A DNA stretch of 64,000 nt, taken from the NCBI GenBank assembly GCA_026419785.1, contig JAODTK010002543.1, positions 157,001 to 221,000 on the forward strand, given 5' to 3'. Below are positions 1 through 10,829 of the stretch, in pieces (position 1 is the stretch's first letter; each line of letters starts with the position of its first letter). The stretch comes from Sclerodactyla briareus (taxonomy: Eukaryota; Echinodermata; Holothuroidea; Dendrochirotida; Sclerodactylidae). Under the pieces are notes generated by a model. That model worked only from the letters and a program-made list of their open reading frames with translations. It searched no databases and was not told the DNA's origin. The position numbers were made by a program, and so were the translations under genes.

Positions 1-238
1 ACGTGTCTGTTATACTCTCCCATAGTCCTCTCTGTAGGCCTTGTAACTGTTGTTGTTAGTGTCCACACTTCCTAATATGACTGCTATGCTCTCCCATAGT
101 CTCTTTGTAGGCCTTGTAGCTGTTATTTGTATCCACAATTCATGTTACGTGTCTGTTATACTCTCCCATAGTCTCCCTGTAGGTCTTGTAACTGTTGTTA
201 GTGTCCGCACTTCATGTTATGTCTGTTAAACTCCCCCA
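1..238. repeat. 72-bp tandem repeat, about 3.3 copies
   Basis: Three near-complete units and one partial unit follow each other, each built as tctgttatactctcccatag, then a 'gtaggccttgtaactgtt' segment, then 'gtgtccacacttcatgtt'. Units begin near 1, 76, 146 and 219. They differ by substitutions and small indels. The array runs off the left edge of the window, so its true size is unknown. Confidence 0.85.
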
Positions 239-240
239 TA

Positions 241-3050
241 CTTGCCATTACTCATCGTAGCTCGTCAGTCTGAATTTCCAAATCGACGGAAATCTTAACG
301 AGGCGTTGTCGTCTGGTGGCAACTGGCTAAAAAGCGACGTCGACGTTTGCGTGACGTCACGATGAGAAATTGTCCCTGTAAGCCGAATTGATAGGGTAGA
401 TGGATTTATGATATATTATATATGTAGTTCGAATATCCCTAGAGACTTTTATTTGGGTCGTGATGTGCCATGCAGACCCCGCTCTGTCGATTTTGGGCAA
501 GTTAAATAACAGACGACAATGCACTCTTCAATTCCTGTGCAGTCCTCTCGTTGGGGTAGGTTTGTGTTCTAACTTCTAATTCCTTCCATAGTTTGATTAG
601 GTTGGAAACGCCAAGTAAAGATGCTGTTCAGAAATGGAGTCAGCTAGGCCTATAACTAAAGGTAAACCGTTAATAAAATAATCTACCATCAATTTATAAT
701 CATACGGATGTTGCTCGATTGAGTCGGTTATATGAACTTGAGCTCTCTGAATGTTTGAGAGAATCCATAGGTTTCACAGGATCCACGCGAAACTTTTTTG
801 ACTGAATTGTTCGATCTAATCTTTTAGAGCTCGACGGTATCAATATGAATTATGATATTTGAAAGGCAGTCCATAGTCCATAGTCAAATGGCTGAACTTT
901 GACTAGAATTAGTGCGGCTAATATCTACAGCCGGACAGCACGATTAGCGCCCGTGGCTGTCTGGGGGGGACGGGTCATTCTTAATTATACCCCGACTGGA
1001 ATAACAGTTTGCGTGCGCCCAATCAATTGAGTGCGTCTTTTCTATTCGGGGACAACTACAGATCCTTCCAAATCAGTTTGTCCCTACATTCATCTGTCGG
1101 GCTTGACCAATACGAACTGCTTACAAGTTTGGCCAATCAAAGTCCATATTTTTGAAGATATTGGTTCTTCAAATTCCCCCAACACGTGCGTCCTACCCTC
1201 GCCTCCAAAACCCATTCATCAGAAGTTTCGGTGGATCCTGTGAAACATATTATTCTCTCAAACGCCCTCGTGCGAGGTTTCGCGTCAGCGATAATTCCGC
1301 TCTGCTCAGCGGTCACTCCATATCCCCCACTCCCTCCCCCGTCCAAGAAGGTATAATACTGCCTCTGCAAACGCCTCTGCCATGCATAGGCCAATAGGCG
1401 CAGAGCGAAATATAGTCAGACGGAACATAACATGTTTTCCTCTAGTTGAATTCAATTACGGTAGAGGCGTCGCGCCATGAATTGACTACTAAAAGTATGT
1501 GCATGTGCCTAACTCCACTCCCACAAGTTTTCTTGTCTGGTTGGGGCATACCTGGGGCTTACAGTTAGCCCAGGGCTGTAAACCTAATTTGAACACCTAA
1601 TTTGAACCTTGGAGAATCCTATTAAGAAAGGTAAAATTTTTCTGACATTGGGTCAAAGTTCCTGCCCAATAATTCAGACAGGAGAGCAAAACCCAGTTCA
1701 CAGGATCCATGACAGTACAGTTGAGGTCGAAATTCGATTACGGCAAGTTGACCATGTTTTAGGCCGAAGATCGGATAGATACGAGCAGGTGAGGCTAAAG
1801 TGAAATGTTTTATACCCGAATATTTACTGAGTGCTCACATTTTTAATGTCCCCAAATTGTGAGAGAAGGTGGTTTCTTCATAGAAAAAAACATAAATTAC
1901 AATGAAATTTAGACAACTAGATTCGGGTAATTTGAACGAATAATAGACAAGTCCATGAGCTCCCTAAAATAGGTCAGGAAAGATTGGCACGTTTATTTTT
2001 CTGGCATCAAGGAGGCCTTATTTCCCAACATTTCCGTGTCGCACGCGCCAACCTATGCGGGCTCTCTCCTTAAATTGAGTGACTGACGTAACCTATAGAA
2101 TACTCCACCCCCGCCCCTCCAGAGCGCCAACCCACTGAGAAATCCTTCTACGCAACCTCCAAGTACCGAAGGTATTGTTTCCTGCAATCTGAGTGACCTC
2201 TTCCTTTTGGAAAGTTCTCACTCACCGATTCCTGTGCCTAAGCCGATGGTGGCAATCCGTTTTGAGAACCCCGGCCATAATCATTCCCTCACATTACACC
2301 ACATGTGTGGTAACATTAAGTAAGTCACATTGTTCACTTTGGCCGGTCGGATATATAGCTAAAATAAAGATGGTTGGTTTCTAGCTCCACCTGTTTACGT
2401 AAATTGTAAACTTGCAGTCGGGTTCTTGGTATTTAGTTAGTAGTTGGTTTAATCCTTCTGCATTTTCTCTCTCACTAAAATATAAAAGGCTTAGGATGCC
2501 TTTTTGCTAATTATCCCTGCGGTATTTCATGCAGATGACAACTTTTAAACCTTTTTCTTTGTACGATAATTGCATTTCAGATGTTTGCACTTAAGCCCGT
2601 CAAGTGCATTTGCATTTAGGAGGTATAACAGCCCAAACTTCCTCTCCCGATACGTAACGCGCCCTACCGATAAGTGGCGCGTCACTTGGAATCGTTAATC
2701 GCAGGTCATCTCTTCCCCCTCCCTCCCTACACATATTTTTCGAACGGATCACCGCCCCTTACGGACTGGAATATATTTCACACGGGTGTGTAGGACTTCA
2801 CTTTGAACTTTTTTTTTTCGAACAAGGCTAATTCTTTTGTCTGTAGTCTTCGGTCAACTTTTGCCTAAACCGGCACAGAATGGCTTTATAACCAGAGGCT
2901 TATGAAAAGTTTGCATATTCGTTGCGGGGATGGGTGTATCACACCATATTATCACTACTACATTCTGTTGCTGTGTATCATGATAACTATGATTTGCGTG
3001 GTGTCGACATCTCAAATTAACCATTACCGCTTCAACAGAGACACAGAATC
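241..3050. other. No supported gene
   Basis: Short open frames only, on both strands, none with a recognisable domain, a convincing pair of splice sites or a repeat structure. I see nothing to annotate here. Confidence 0.5.
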
Positions 3051-3117
3051 TTTGGCGATACCTCAATGTGAGGGTGAGATTAATTGCACGCCGCCGGCAA
3101 CTCACCCATTTCTCTCA

Positions 3118-3405
3118 TTGTCTCTGCTCCCATCTCTTATGCTGAGCGCCCAGCGAGAAGCCAACAAGGCGGTACCTTGATGTGGGGTGTGGATAATTAC
3201 ACGTATACGGCGTATACTCCTCTTATGTTTCTGCTCCTATTTCTTATGCTGAGCGCCCAGCGAGAAGACAACAGGTACCACCCTCAAACTGTTAAAGTCT
3301 CCGATATGACCCGACCAGGATTCGAACCCAGATCTCCCGGGTGGACGGAAGGCCGACGCTCTCTGAACTTGGCCAACCACTCGGTTTACGAAATGCTTGT
3401 TGAAT
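3118..3405 (-). mobile_element. tRNA-like SINE relic with duplicated lead segment
   Basis: On the minus strand an A-box-like 'accgagtggttggccaa' lies about 50 bases before a near-perfect B box, gggttcgaatcc (3319-3330 on the plus strand as its complement), the internal promoter pair of RNA polymerase III. The body between them, with 'ctcccgggtggacggaaggccgacgctct' split around it, resembles a tRNA-derived SINE head rather than a foldable tRNA. Next to it, 'tcttatgctgagcgcccagc' occurs twice, near 3136 and 3243, about 105 bases apart. This combination is the sort of dispersed repeat common in marine invertebrate genomes. The family was not identified. Confidence 0.55.
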
Positions 3406-3429
3406 TGATGCTCAACCTCCAGTGAATAT

Positions 3430-5455
3430 ATCCTTCTGTTCGACATTTTTTTAACCTATGCTTTGTTATAGAACGCTTCATCGCTTGTACCAAATTTCTC
3501 GACGAAATATTCTAATTCCGCCAGCTTCTATTTGATACATTTGCAGATGTTAAAATGGTCAAGTACTTTGAAAGTGTGCCTTTTTATTTAGACTATAGGC
3601 TAGGTACTGTACCGAACATGGCCGTTCTCAAATCATATTCCCAAATATCATTAGAAACCACATCCATCAACAGTATGAGGGCGTTTTCCACTAGGAATTA
3701 GTCTTGGCTTTCGTTGGCTTTTCCCTCCGTCTTTTTGGTTTGGCGACTAATCAGTTTGCTCTCTTTGGCCGTATCTTCATCTCAGAGTAGAAGAGATAAA
3801 TTGTCCACCGATTAAATAGTGCCACCAACCGCATAACTCGGCAGAGTCACCGAGGTTCATTTACAGTCATGACAAATGATACCACCATCCTGCATTATAT
3901 GGTCGCCGTTGTAAGTAGGAGTGTAATGGAGTTCCGTTGTCCCGGCCCGGTGTGGCTGAAGGCAATCCCTGTGATATCTCATGGCGTCAATGCTAGTGGA
4001 GACGAGAAGGTTCACTGATCTTGCGTGATTGCAATTTTCACCTATTGATATAATATATTGTTTTTGCTACCAGCCATTGTGTTAGGGATTGTGTTTTATT
4101 ATCGCTAAGGTAGATAGGCGGGCAAAATAATTAACCAATGGCAGGTGCCTGCCTGATACCTGCCCCTACATCTCTATTCAGCAGTCAACATTAACCAGGG
4201 TTCGGATCATTAGCCCATTCCTCTAGGTGTACTGCGATTCGGAGGAAAGAATAGAACGTAAAAGTAAACGGTCAACGCACCCCCCCCGCACTCCCCCAAG
4301 TTAGCAATCAGATTGACATACCATGCCCAAGATGTTGGAACGTGAACTGAAACCCCAACCGTTTGAAATTACAAGCTCGAAGCCCTAATAAAATTAACTA
4401 GTTAATGCGATAGTATTCGGGCTGGTCGTTATCGGTTAAGAAAAAACAACAGACAAACAAAGTATACTACCAGTTTGCTTTCCATCGGGAAACTCATAGG
4501 AACTCCACTAGCGGTTCGTCAACCCGCGCACAGACGACTGTTCGCTCTTCTTTTTCGTTCACAGAATTTTGTTTGTCAGGTATTCATGAAAACCCATAGC
4601 TTAGACCTATACCTCACTCTCACCCAATACTATAATTTAATTGCGCCCAATCCCCAAGGGTAGTTAGCACATATACCTTCGCTTGGTGTTTCTATACGCG
4701 TATGACGTCGAGAGTTTCGAATCTCCGAGACACGCGGCGTAAAAGTAAAGTGGCAAGTAATTTGCTGCTCAAGCACTATGATAGGCATATACTACACAGT
4801 TGGTTGTTTCCAATCATTGCTACTCTTACTATCTTGTACAACTTGAAAACCACCTGTTGAGCTTTTTGACATTCCTCATAGGGTCCGCGTAGCAGCCCGT
4901 GTGGTGGAGGGGGCCACTCGCCATATTTTGGCTGAAAGGTATTTGGAAAGGTAACCGTAGAACTAAAGGAGAGGGAGGAACGAGGAAAGCTAGGATGAAA
5001 GATAAAAACACTGAAGGGGTTAAGTGGCAAGATCATGAGCTTTTTTGTCGGACTAATTTGAGGTAATACAAGGGCTTCCCAATTTTCACGTCAAGTCCGT
5101 CAATACCCTTGATGTGTTCGACATGTCGCGAGTAACGGCAACCCCGAAAAGCATGGATCGGAAATGTCCCATACGGAAACGTTTCGAGTTGTCAGCAACT
5201 ATCTGACCTGACTGGCCGTAATGTTTACTCTTGGTATGATCAATCAATTTTCGTCACTTAAATCACGATCATTAGACGATTCAAGTGTGCTAGGCTTCAT
5301 TCTCATAATAGTTCTAAGTCATCAAACAGCGAACTATGATCCCCAATTTTACTTGAAATCGGCAACACAACATTGCAACTACACACGTTCCAACCAAAAG
5401 GGAAGCAAGAGGTACATAGCGCTTGTTTTCTTTGGAATCATTGTTGGGCATAAAG
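3430..5455. other. No supported gene
   Basis: Nothing conserved was recognised. The open frame on the minus strand at 4776-5036 was considered as a possible FReD end exon and set aside (see rejected items). Confidence 0.45.
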
Positions 5456-5457
5456 TG

Positions 5458-5545
5458 CGGGAAAATGGTAGAGTGGTAATCAGAACACTCGCACAAGCGT
5501 ATCTTCCGATTCGAAATCCAGGCATCACCGATCGTTTTTTTCCCT
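5458..5545 (+). mobile_element. tRNA-like SINE head
   Basis: An A-box-like tggtagagtgg (about 5466) is followed 'by ..cactcgcacaagcg..' and a degenerate B box gattcgaaatcc (about 5510), then a T run at 5535-5541. This is the order of a tRNA-derived SINE promoter. The B box carries an extra base, so it is a relic or contains a sequence error. Confidence 0.4.
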
Positions 5546-5991
5546 AGGGGCTGTAGCTTGCGAGTCTTGCGTCTTCACTTAATGGTCGCTTTACTGCAGC
5601 GGACTTCGGGGTTTGTTACGAATTTTTATTTGCATAACGTCCTCGTCCGGTCCGGGCTGTGAGCAGTCCGCGTGACTTCCCCCCAGGCTATGGTTCCGAG
5701 GAAGTGTCGCGATCGTCCTTCGGATAGGACCGTAAAATGACACTAATGGAATTGGTTACATCCCCTGCTCATCTGAGCCTAGTCGATAAGAGAAGTCGAG
5801 TTAACGCCGATGCTCAGCCACGATCTATACGGCCTGGTTCCTTGATGGCCTTACTTACTTGGCTTCCCGAATCTTCCGTAATTTCAAATCAGAACAAAGG
5901 TTTAGACAAACGAGTTCTTTCCCCACAGATATCGAAGGGAGTAGCAAACCGGTAATGTCATTACTGTCAATTGTCATTACTTGGACATTGA

Positions 5992-6325
5992 AGTTTAAAA
6001 TTGACTCGTCAGATTTTTTAATAACATAAATCACAGGTTTCTCATTTCTCTGGCAAGACTTTTTTTTAAACTAACCTTCTTGTTCCAGTCATGTTCCCCC
6101 AGGCCAATCAATCGTAGTTGGTCGTTCTCCGCTCGCTCCGTTGATAAAAGAAGTCCGAGTTTAAAATTGACTCGTCAGATTTTTAATATACATAACATCA
6201 CAGGTTCCTCATTTCTCTGGCAGACTTTTTTTTTTTATAACCAACCTGCTGTTCCAGTCATGTCCCCCAGGCCAATCAATCTGTAGTTGGTCGTTCTCTT
6301 CCTCTCCGTTGATACGAAAGAAGTC
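5992..6325. repeat. 165-bp tandem duplication overlapping a FReD exon
   Basis: Two adjacent copies, about 5992-6157 and 6158-6325, share 'tttaaaattgactcgtcaga', a T-rich stretch and 'ccaggccaatcaatc', differing by small indels. The right copy overlaps the end of FReD exon D, while the left copy carries a truncated duplicate of that exon end. The duplication therefore spans an exon-intron border. Confidence 0.8.
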
Positions 6326-6522
6326 ATATTTTGCGTGTAACGAATGATCTCTGTTCACCATGTCGATTCGTAGTTCATAGTCCCCCCGGTTCGTGAGGTA
6401 ATCTAACTGCCTAGACGCCTATCCAGAAGTCCCCAAATGGGTGTACCGTAGCCCTGTGAATACGTCACCTTTTTTTGGTCAAAGTTCAAACGGGATGAAC
6501 TTTGGATTCGGCGTTGGATAAC
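6246..6522 (-). CDS. Fibrinogen-related domain exon D (second FReD exon), frameshifted
   Basis: FReDs are extracellular globular domains that bind sugars or acetyl groups in ficolins, angiopoietins, tenascins and many invertebrate immune lectins. The exon opens after acceptor ttgcag and reads VIQRRIQSSSRLNFDQ, then TYSQGYG, GDFWIGV, QLDYLTN, DYELRIDMVNRDHS and AKYDFFRINGEEEN. These are the hallmark blocks of the FReD core in the right order. The blocks lie in more than one frame, with shifts near 6410-6420, 6385 and 6455. The start is phase 0, which matches the phase-0 end of exon C. A GT donor candidate lies at 6244-6245. Expected later FReD parts, the calcium site and final disulfide, were not found. 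The frameshifts may be decay or sequence error. Confidence 0.8.
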
Positions 6523-7492
6523 CTGCAACCTCGAAAACAGACGCAGTAAGTAAATGGCAGGCTCAGTCGTGTACGAGACGATCTAGATAGGAGCCTATGG
6601 TCCGCTCCCGTGTTTTCCCCCGAAGATTCATATTCATAATATTTTTAGGAAATGATCAGCACCAACTCCGGAAACCCCCATTGTTTTGATAGTTTGTACC
6701 TTCTCCTGAAATTTGAAATCATTCCGTCCCTCCATCTCTGATATATTGGAATAAAATGTATTTATCCAAACTTCCAAAATTCGGGGTCGTCCAAAATCTT
6801 TTTCTTCCCCATGAAATCCACATTTGTGGTTTTTTTTCAGCTGTTCACTTTATTTTTGCTTTCTTACCTTGTCACAAAATTTAAATTTTCACTCAGCCAT
6901 CGAAATCAGCCAACTGTCTTCAGTGTGAACATTTTGTTGAAAACGAAAAGTTGCCCCAAAATTGTTGTGTTTTTTTTCCCCCTCAACTCCACAATTTCGA
7001 TAACGTTTGACTAATTTCGAAAGAAAATTTGGTTTTTTGTGTTGTAAGTCTGTTGTTAAAATGTTTCGATGGTCGACGACTCAAACTGAAGATATTCCCG
7101 TGGACACAACAGGAATCTGCGGACCTCCACTCGCACGCCACATACCTAACCTTTTCGAGTCCATCTCATTGCTCATCGTACCCATGGGGGTGCCCCCCTT
7201 ATAGTTTTAATCCTCAGTGGAATTGTTTCATAACCACCACAACGATGGTGCCCATACGCAATAATGACTGAGATTAGTTGCTAGTCTTGGGGGACGAGTG
7301 AATGCACCTAAAAATGATATCTCATATTTCATTCAGCCCTACGATTTTTCCACGTTGACGAAATACACTGGGAATTTACTCGCCGAACCATCGTCGTTTT
7401 AACAACGACTAACCCTGTCCTTACTAAGTTGCGCGCTGAAAAGTATTATGAAGGAATTGTTAGGACGAGCAATGGAAAGTATATCTACTCAC

Positions 7493-7668
7493 GGTCCAGC
7501 CTCCTTCATCTATGGTCATATTACAGTTTACACTGATGGGCCCTCTAGTCCACCCAGCTGGAGTAATCTGGTAATCCCCATCGTCAGCGTCTACCCTCGT
7601 TATCTGTATATCATAACAGTCTTTGCTACAAACGTGGTTGTCTGGAGGGCAATCTGCGAATTCCGATT
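7493..7668 (-). CDS. Fibrinogen-related domain exon C (first FReD exon)
   Basis: A clean open exon bounded by acceptor 'catttcag' and donor gtgagt. It reads CPPDNHVCSKDCYDIQ, then DDGDYQITPAGWTRGPISV, NCNMTIDEGGWT. The DC...Y.I.P.G...P..V.C.M...GGWT pattern is the canonical start of a FReD, and the exon stops exactly before the conserved V-I-Q-R-R that opens exon D, 970 bases downstream on the same strand. Four cysteines lie in the 58 encoded residues. It begins with two bases of a split codon, so at least one upstream exon is expected. The product should be secreted or on the cell surface. The gene cannot be named from this part. Confidence 0.85.
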
Positions 7669-8112
7669 CTGAAATGAAGGGACCAGCCTGTGATTAGCAA
7701 TTGTTTAACTAATAATGATGAGAAATAGTGGTGCAAGCTGCCACTGGGTGGAGCCTGCCAAGGATATGAAAAATATAACACTCTGTAAAATGGTGACTGG
7801 GTGTAACAAGGTTTTCTTTCAGACTATCAGAATTCAAAACTAAATTTTAGGATATCATATAAGGCATATACCGTTTCAAAAATACACTAATCAAAATAGG
7901 AAAGTAACAAGGATTTGAGAAGTGAATCTGAAAATAAGGTACAGGCGTTGTCGTAGCAACGAACACACAGTTAAAACGTTGGGCAATTATTTAACAACCT
8001 CAAAAGTTCGGCAACAATTCACCAACTATTGATATTCCATTCCAATGATGAGCCCTAGGCTTAACATGAGATATGTCTATTGATTGGTCAATCCGATTTC
8101 ACGCAAATGTTG

Positions 8113-8314
8113 TGGTTGCTGAACACTTTCCCAACCTTTCAATAGTTGCCCAACCCTTTTCAACAGTACATCATAAATGAGTTGAGAGATGTGCCGTATT
8201 ATTTGTCGTATAAAAACAGGTGTGTAATCTCTAAATACCGCGTCGTTATCAGACACTCTGGGCTGGCCTGGATGTGGGAGAATGACAAATCATTTCTCAT
8301 TTTGCAACTATAGC
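8113..8314. repeat. 200-bp direct repeat, left copy
   Basis: This stretch recurs almost unchanged at 8545-8745 ('tggttgctgaacactttccc' to 'gcaactatagc'), with one length difference near 'gatgtggg' and two substitutions beside it. The low divergence points to a recent duplication or an assembly repeat. Confidence 0.9.
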
Positions 8315-8317
8315 ACG

Positions 8318-8544
8318 TTAAATTTTTGCTTTCTTACCTTGTCACAAAATTTAAATTCACTCAGCCATCGAAATCAGCATTTTCGATAAAGTTTGATCAA
8401 TTTCGAAAGAAATGTGTGTATGTGTGTAGGTTTGTGTAAAATTTTTTCGATCTTCGACGACTAAAAACTGAAGATATTCGCGAGGAAACAACAGGAATCT
8501 GACGGACACTCAAACTCGCACGCACATACACTAACCTTTTCGAG
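8318..8544. repeat. Spacer segment related to 6843-7165
   Basis: Between the two 200-bp copies lies a segment sharing 'tttgctttcttaccttgtca', 'cactcagccatcgaaatcag', 'aatttcgaaagaaa' and 'aaccttttcgagt' with 6843-7165, but about 100 bases shorter. The same sequence thus occurs on both sides of FReD exon C. It probably marks a larger duplication that also made the two FReD units. Confidence 0.75.
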
Positions 8545-8745
8545 TGGTTGCTGAACACTTTCCCAACCTTTCAATAGTTGCCCAACCCTTTTCAACAGTA
8601 CATCATAAATGAGTTGAGAGATGTGCCGTATTATTTGTCGTATAAAAACAGGTGTGTAATCTCTAAATACCGCGTCGTTATCAGACACTCTGGGCTGACC
8701 TGGATGTGGAGAATGACAATCCATTTCTCATTTTGCAACTATAGC
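8545..8745. repeat. 200-bp direct repeat, right copy
   Basis: Partner of 8113-8314, offset by 432 bases at the start and 431 at the end. It lies about 170 bases from FReD exon B, in the intron that follows it. Confidence 0.9.
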
Positions 8746-8917
8746 TAAGGGAATGTGAATGTTTTTTTTTTCTTCTTCAAAAGATCGCCCTAAATATATC
8801 TCCCACTATGTTCTCCTTGCTTCAGAATTTAGACCTGCACCTAGTAGACCTAGTTGTAATTTCCTCATTGAAAGATTTACGTGAAATAATTTAAAGAGCA
8901 TATCTAGTATGTCTTAC

Positions 8918-9183
8918 CATCTGTTCCTCTCCTCTGGCCAAGACTGCCAGACTGTAGTCGCTGAATTCATCGTTGATTCTAAACCTGTCATAAGAGATGT
9001 ATGCTCTCATACCAGACACAGTCTCGACCTCGATTTGTAGTTCGTAGTTTTTCTGGTTGGTCAGTTGCGATAATTTCTCGTTACCAAGCCAATGTTCGAC
9101 GTTGAGATACCCGAAGCCATCTTGATATTCTAGCCAGCTCCGATTGAAATTCAGGAATCCCTCCAGACGACGTTGAATAAAAC
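8918..9183 (-). CDS. Fibrinogen-related domain exon B (second FReD exon)
   Basis: An uninterrupted exon between acceptor 'acggtag' and donor gtaaga. It reads FIQRRLEGFLNFNRSWLEYQ, DGFGYLNVEHWLGNEKLSQL, then TNQKNYELQIEVETVSGMRA and YISYDRFRINDEFSDYSL. This matches the FReD core: QRR, the F..W..Y..GFG block, E.WLG, and YEL..E. It is homologous to exon D but clearly diverged, so the two are separate units. The frame opens with two bases of a split codon, whereas exon A ends in phase 0. One T missing from the T run at the start of the exon would reconcile them. Exon A, 340 bases upstream on the same strand, is its natural partner. Confidence 0.9.
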
Positions 9184-9523
9184 CTACCGTATACAAAAAT
9201 TGTTGTAGGTACGTTATTTCAAAAAGTATGCTTTAGTATTCACAACAGCTAGTTCTTACGAGAGGATACTTTTCTATACAACGTTGAAAACCTCCATGGG
9301 ATAAGATATGGAAGACTAGTTGGCCGCTTACCGAGTCCATTATAGCATACGCTGTTGGGAACTGTTAGGGTTCTGATAATACAGTATATCATATATCTGA
9401 CATTTCGACTAGCTGAACAGCTACTTGACATTAAATTTAAGAGTGCAACGTTCGATACTACACGAAAAAATAAAATCAGTTTGTTTGTTGCACAATGGCG
9501 ACAAAAAGTGCAGAGGAACTTAC

Positions 9524-9655
9524 CGTCCATTCTCCGGAGCAGGAGACCCAAAATGGGTCGTGATGTCCATCGGGTCTTATGAGGTGAGCTCCAGTAGCGT
9601 TTTGATTCGAACATTGCTCCTGAACTTCCTTACAGTCCCGAGGGGTAGATCTGGT
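9524..9655 (-). CDS. Fibrinogen-related domain exon A (first FReD exon)
   Basis: A 132-base exon with acceptor 'cttctaccaag' and donor gtaagt, phase 0 at both ends. It reads RDCKEVQEQCSNQ, then GAHLIRPDGHHDPFWVSC, SGEWT. The DC.E....C......L.RPDG...PF.V.C...WT arrangement is the FReD entry segment and ends at the same point as exon C, just before the QRR block. The segment between the last cysteine and WT is shorter than usual (SGEWT rather than a D-x-GGWT run), so either residues were lost or the gene is divergent. Together A and B make the first half of one FReD unit and C and D that of a second. The two may be tandem genes or one gene with two domains. Confidence 0.75.
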
Positions 9656-9825
9656 CTTGGTAGAAGAGCAACGAAGATCTACACGGTGTGAATAGAGGGC
9701 TACAAGAGATTAGTCCAGACGTATGTTGATTTCTTAAGGAAGTTTTATTAGTTAAGAAAGGACGGAAATGTAATAAAACCCAAAGCATCACTGAGGTCCA
9801 CGTTATAATCATTTCCCTTTCTGTT

Positions 9826-10095
9826 TCACCCTAAAACCACCAGCCATGAATCAGTTCGTACACAACTGGTACGATCAGGAATGTTCTGTAAGTAACAAGC
9901 ATTGATGCTATGAATCTTACAATTTTCAAGAAACGAATCATTGCGGCAGGGGATCATCAATGAAAGAATTATATTGAGCCCGACAAAAGTCAACACTGCG
10001 CCACCCATAACGGGACATTTGTTTGTAATCGTGTGTCCAGTCGGCGACTGATTTGTGGGTCCGCAATAGGCCAGTTCACATTTGCATATCACTTC
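9826..10095 (-). CDS. Candidate cysteine-rich extracellular exon, unassigned
   Basis: An open frame upstream of the FReD exons on the same strand, reading CKCELAYCGPTNQSPTG, later IPCRNDSFLENCKIHS and ACYLQNIPDRTSC, with eight or nine cysteines. Secreted FReD proteins often carry a cysteine-rich N-terminal region, so position and composition fit, but I recognise no domain. The middle part (AVLTFVGLNIILSLMI) is hydrophobic and would be unusual in a secreted cysteine-rich module, so a membrane segment or a chance frame are alternatives. Confidence 0.25.
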   Translation of the reverse strand, partial: EVICKCELAYCGPTNQSPTGHTITNKCPVMGGAVLTFVGLNIILSLMIPCRNDSFLENCKIHSINACYLQNIPDRTSCVRTDSWLVVLG

Positions 10096-10788
10096 CACTA
10101 TAATATACTGATGTCAAAGGTCATTTGGGTATCATTCGGGTATAAACAAGCAGAGATGCACTGCCTGAACGTGTACGAACAAAATTGATTAACCTGCTAA
10201 CACAAACTTTGTGAAAACCCCCACATTCCAGCACAAAAAAATAGTTGGAACGGGTAATTTGGATTCTTTAACACATATTCGATTTACCGTATATTGGTCC
10301 CTGCACACACCGCACGGATGATTATCCACAGCTCACAAATTCGAAACCAGTGAAAAGTAATCTGAGTTCAGATCTGGTTCATACCCGGCAACTGTTCTCT
10401 TGTGAGCAAGTGCAGTGGTCACTGTTAACGGGTTTATTAGTGACCACGGCAACTCAATACAGGACAGGTCCTGCGAAACCATGAATACTGAATAACGTAT
10501 AGGCTATGCAATACGAGATACAGATGTCTGCATTACTATATAACGCTTCTGTTCAGTCATTCCTATCAGACCCTCAGAATTCACCAAAATAAAGAGAAAT
10601 AGTTAAAAAAAAATACTTTAGGATATCAAGAACTATACACGGGAAAATAGGGATCGAAGAGCCACACTGTAAAATTAAGTAGCATATCTGTCCTTACAAA
10701 CTAACTGCTAACATTTGCAATATCTGTTTTAGGAATGCATACTTCACGCCAGAACATTGTCTGCAACAGAAACGTTGCATTTGCTTAC

Positions 10789-10819
10789 CAGAGTCACTTC
10801 CTGCGTACCCAAGATTCAC
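10789..10819 (-). CDS. Candidate 31-base microexon
   Basis: A short stretch flanked by a strong acceptor 'aattttcag' and donor gtaagc, reading VNLGYAGSDS plus one base. It lies upstream of the FReD exons on their strand. Only splice signals and an open frame support it. Confidence 0.25.
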
Positions 10820-10829
10820 CTGAAAATTA

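Noticed and set aside
4776..5036. Possible FReD C-terminal exon on the minus strand (HGLLRGPYEECQKAQQVVF after acceptor acctttcag)
   Set aside because: It resembles the late FReD segment after NLNG only over a few residues and lacks the tryptophan pair and cysteine; too weak to annotate.
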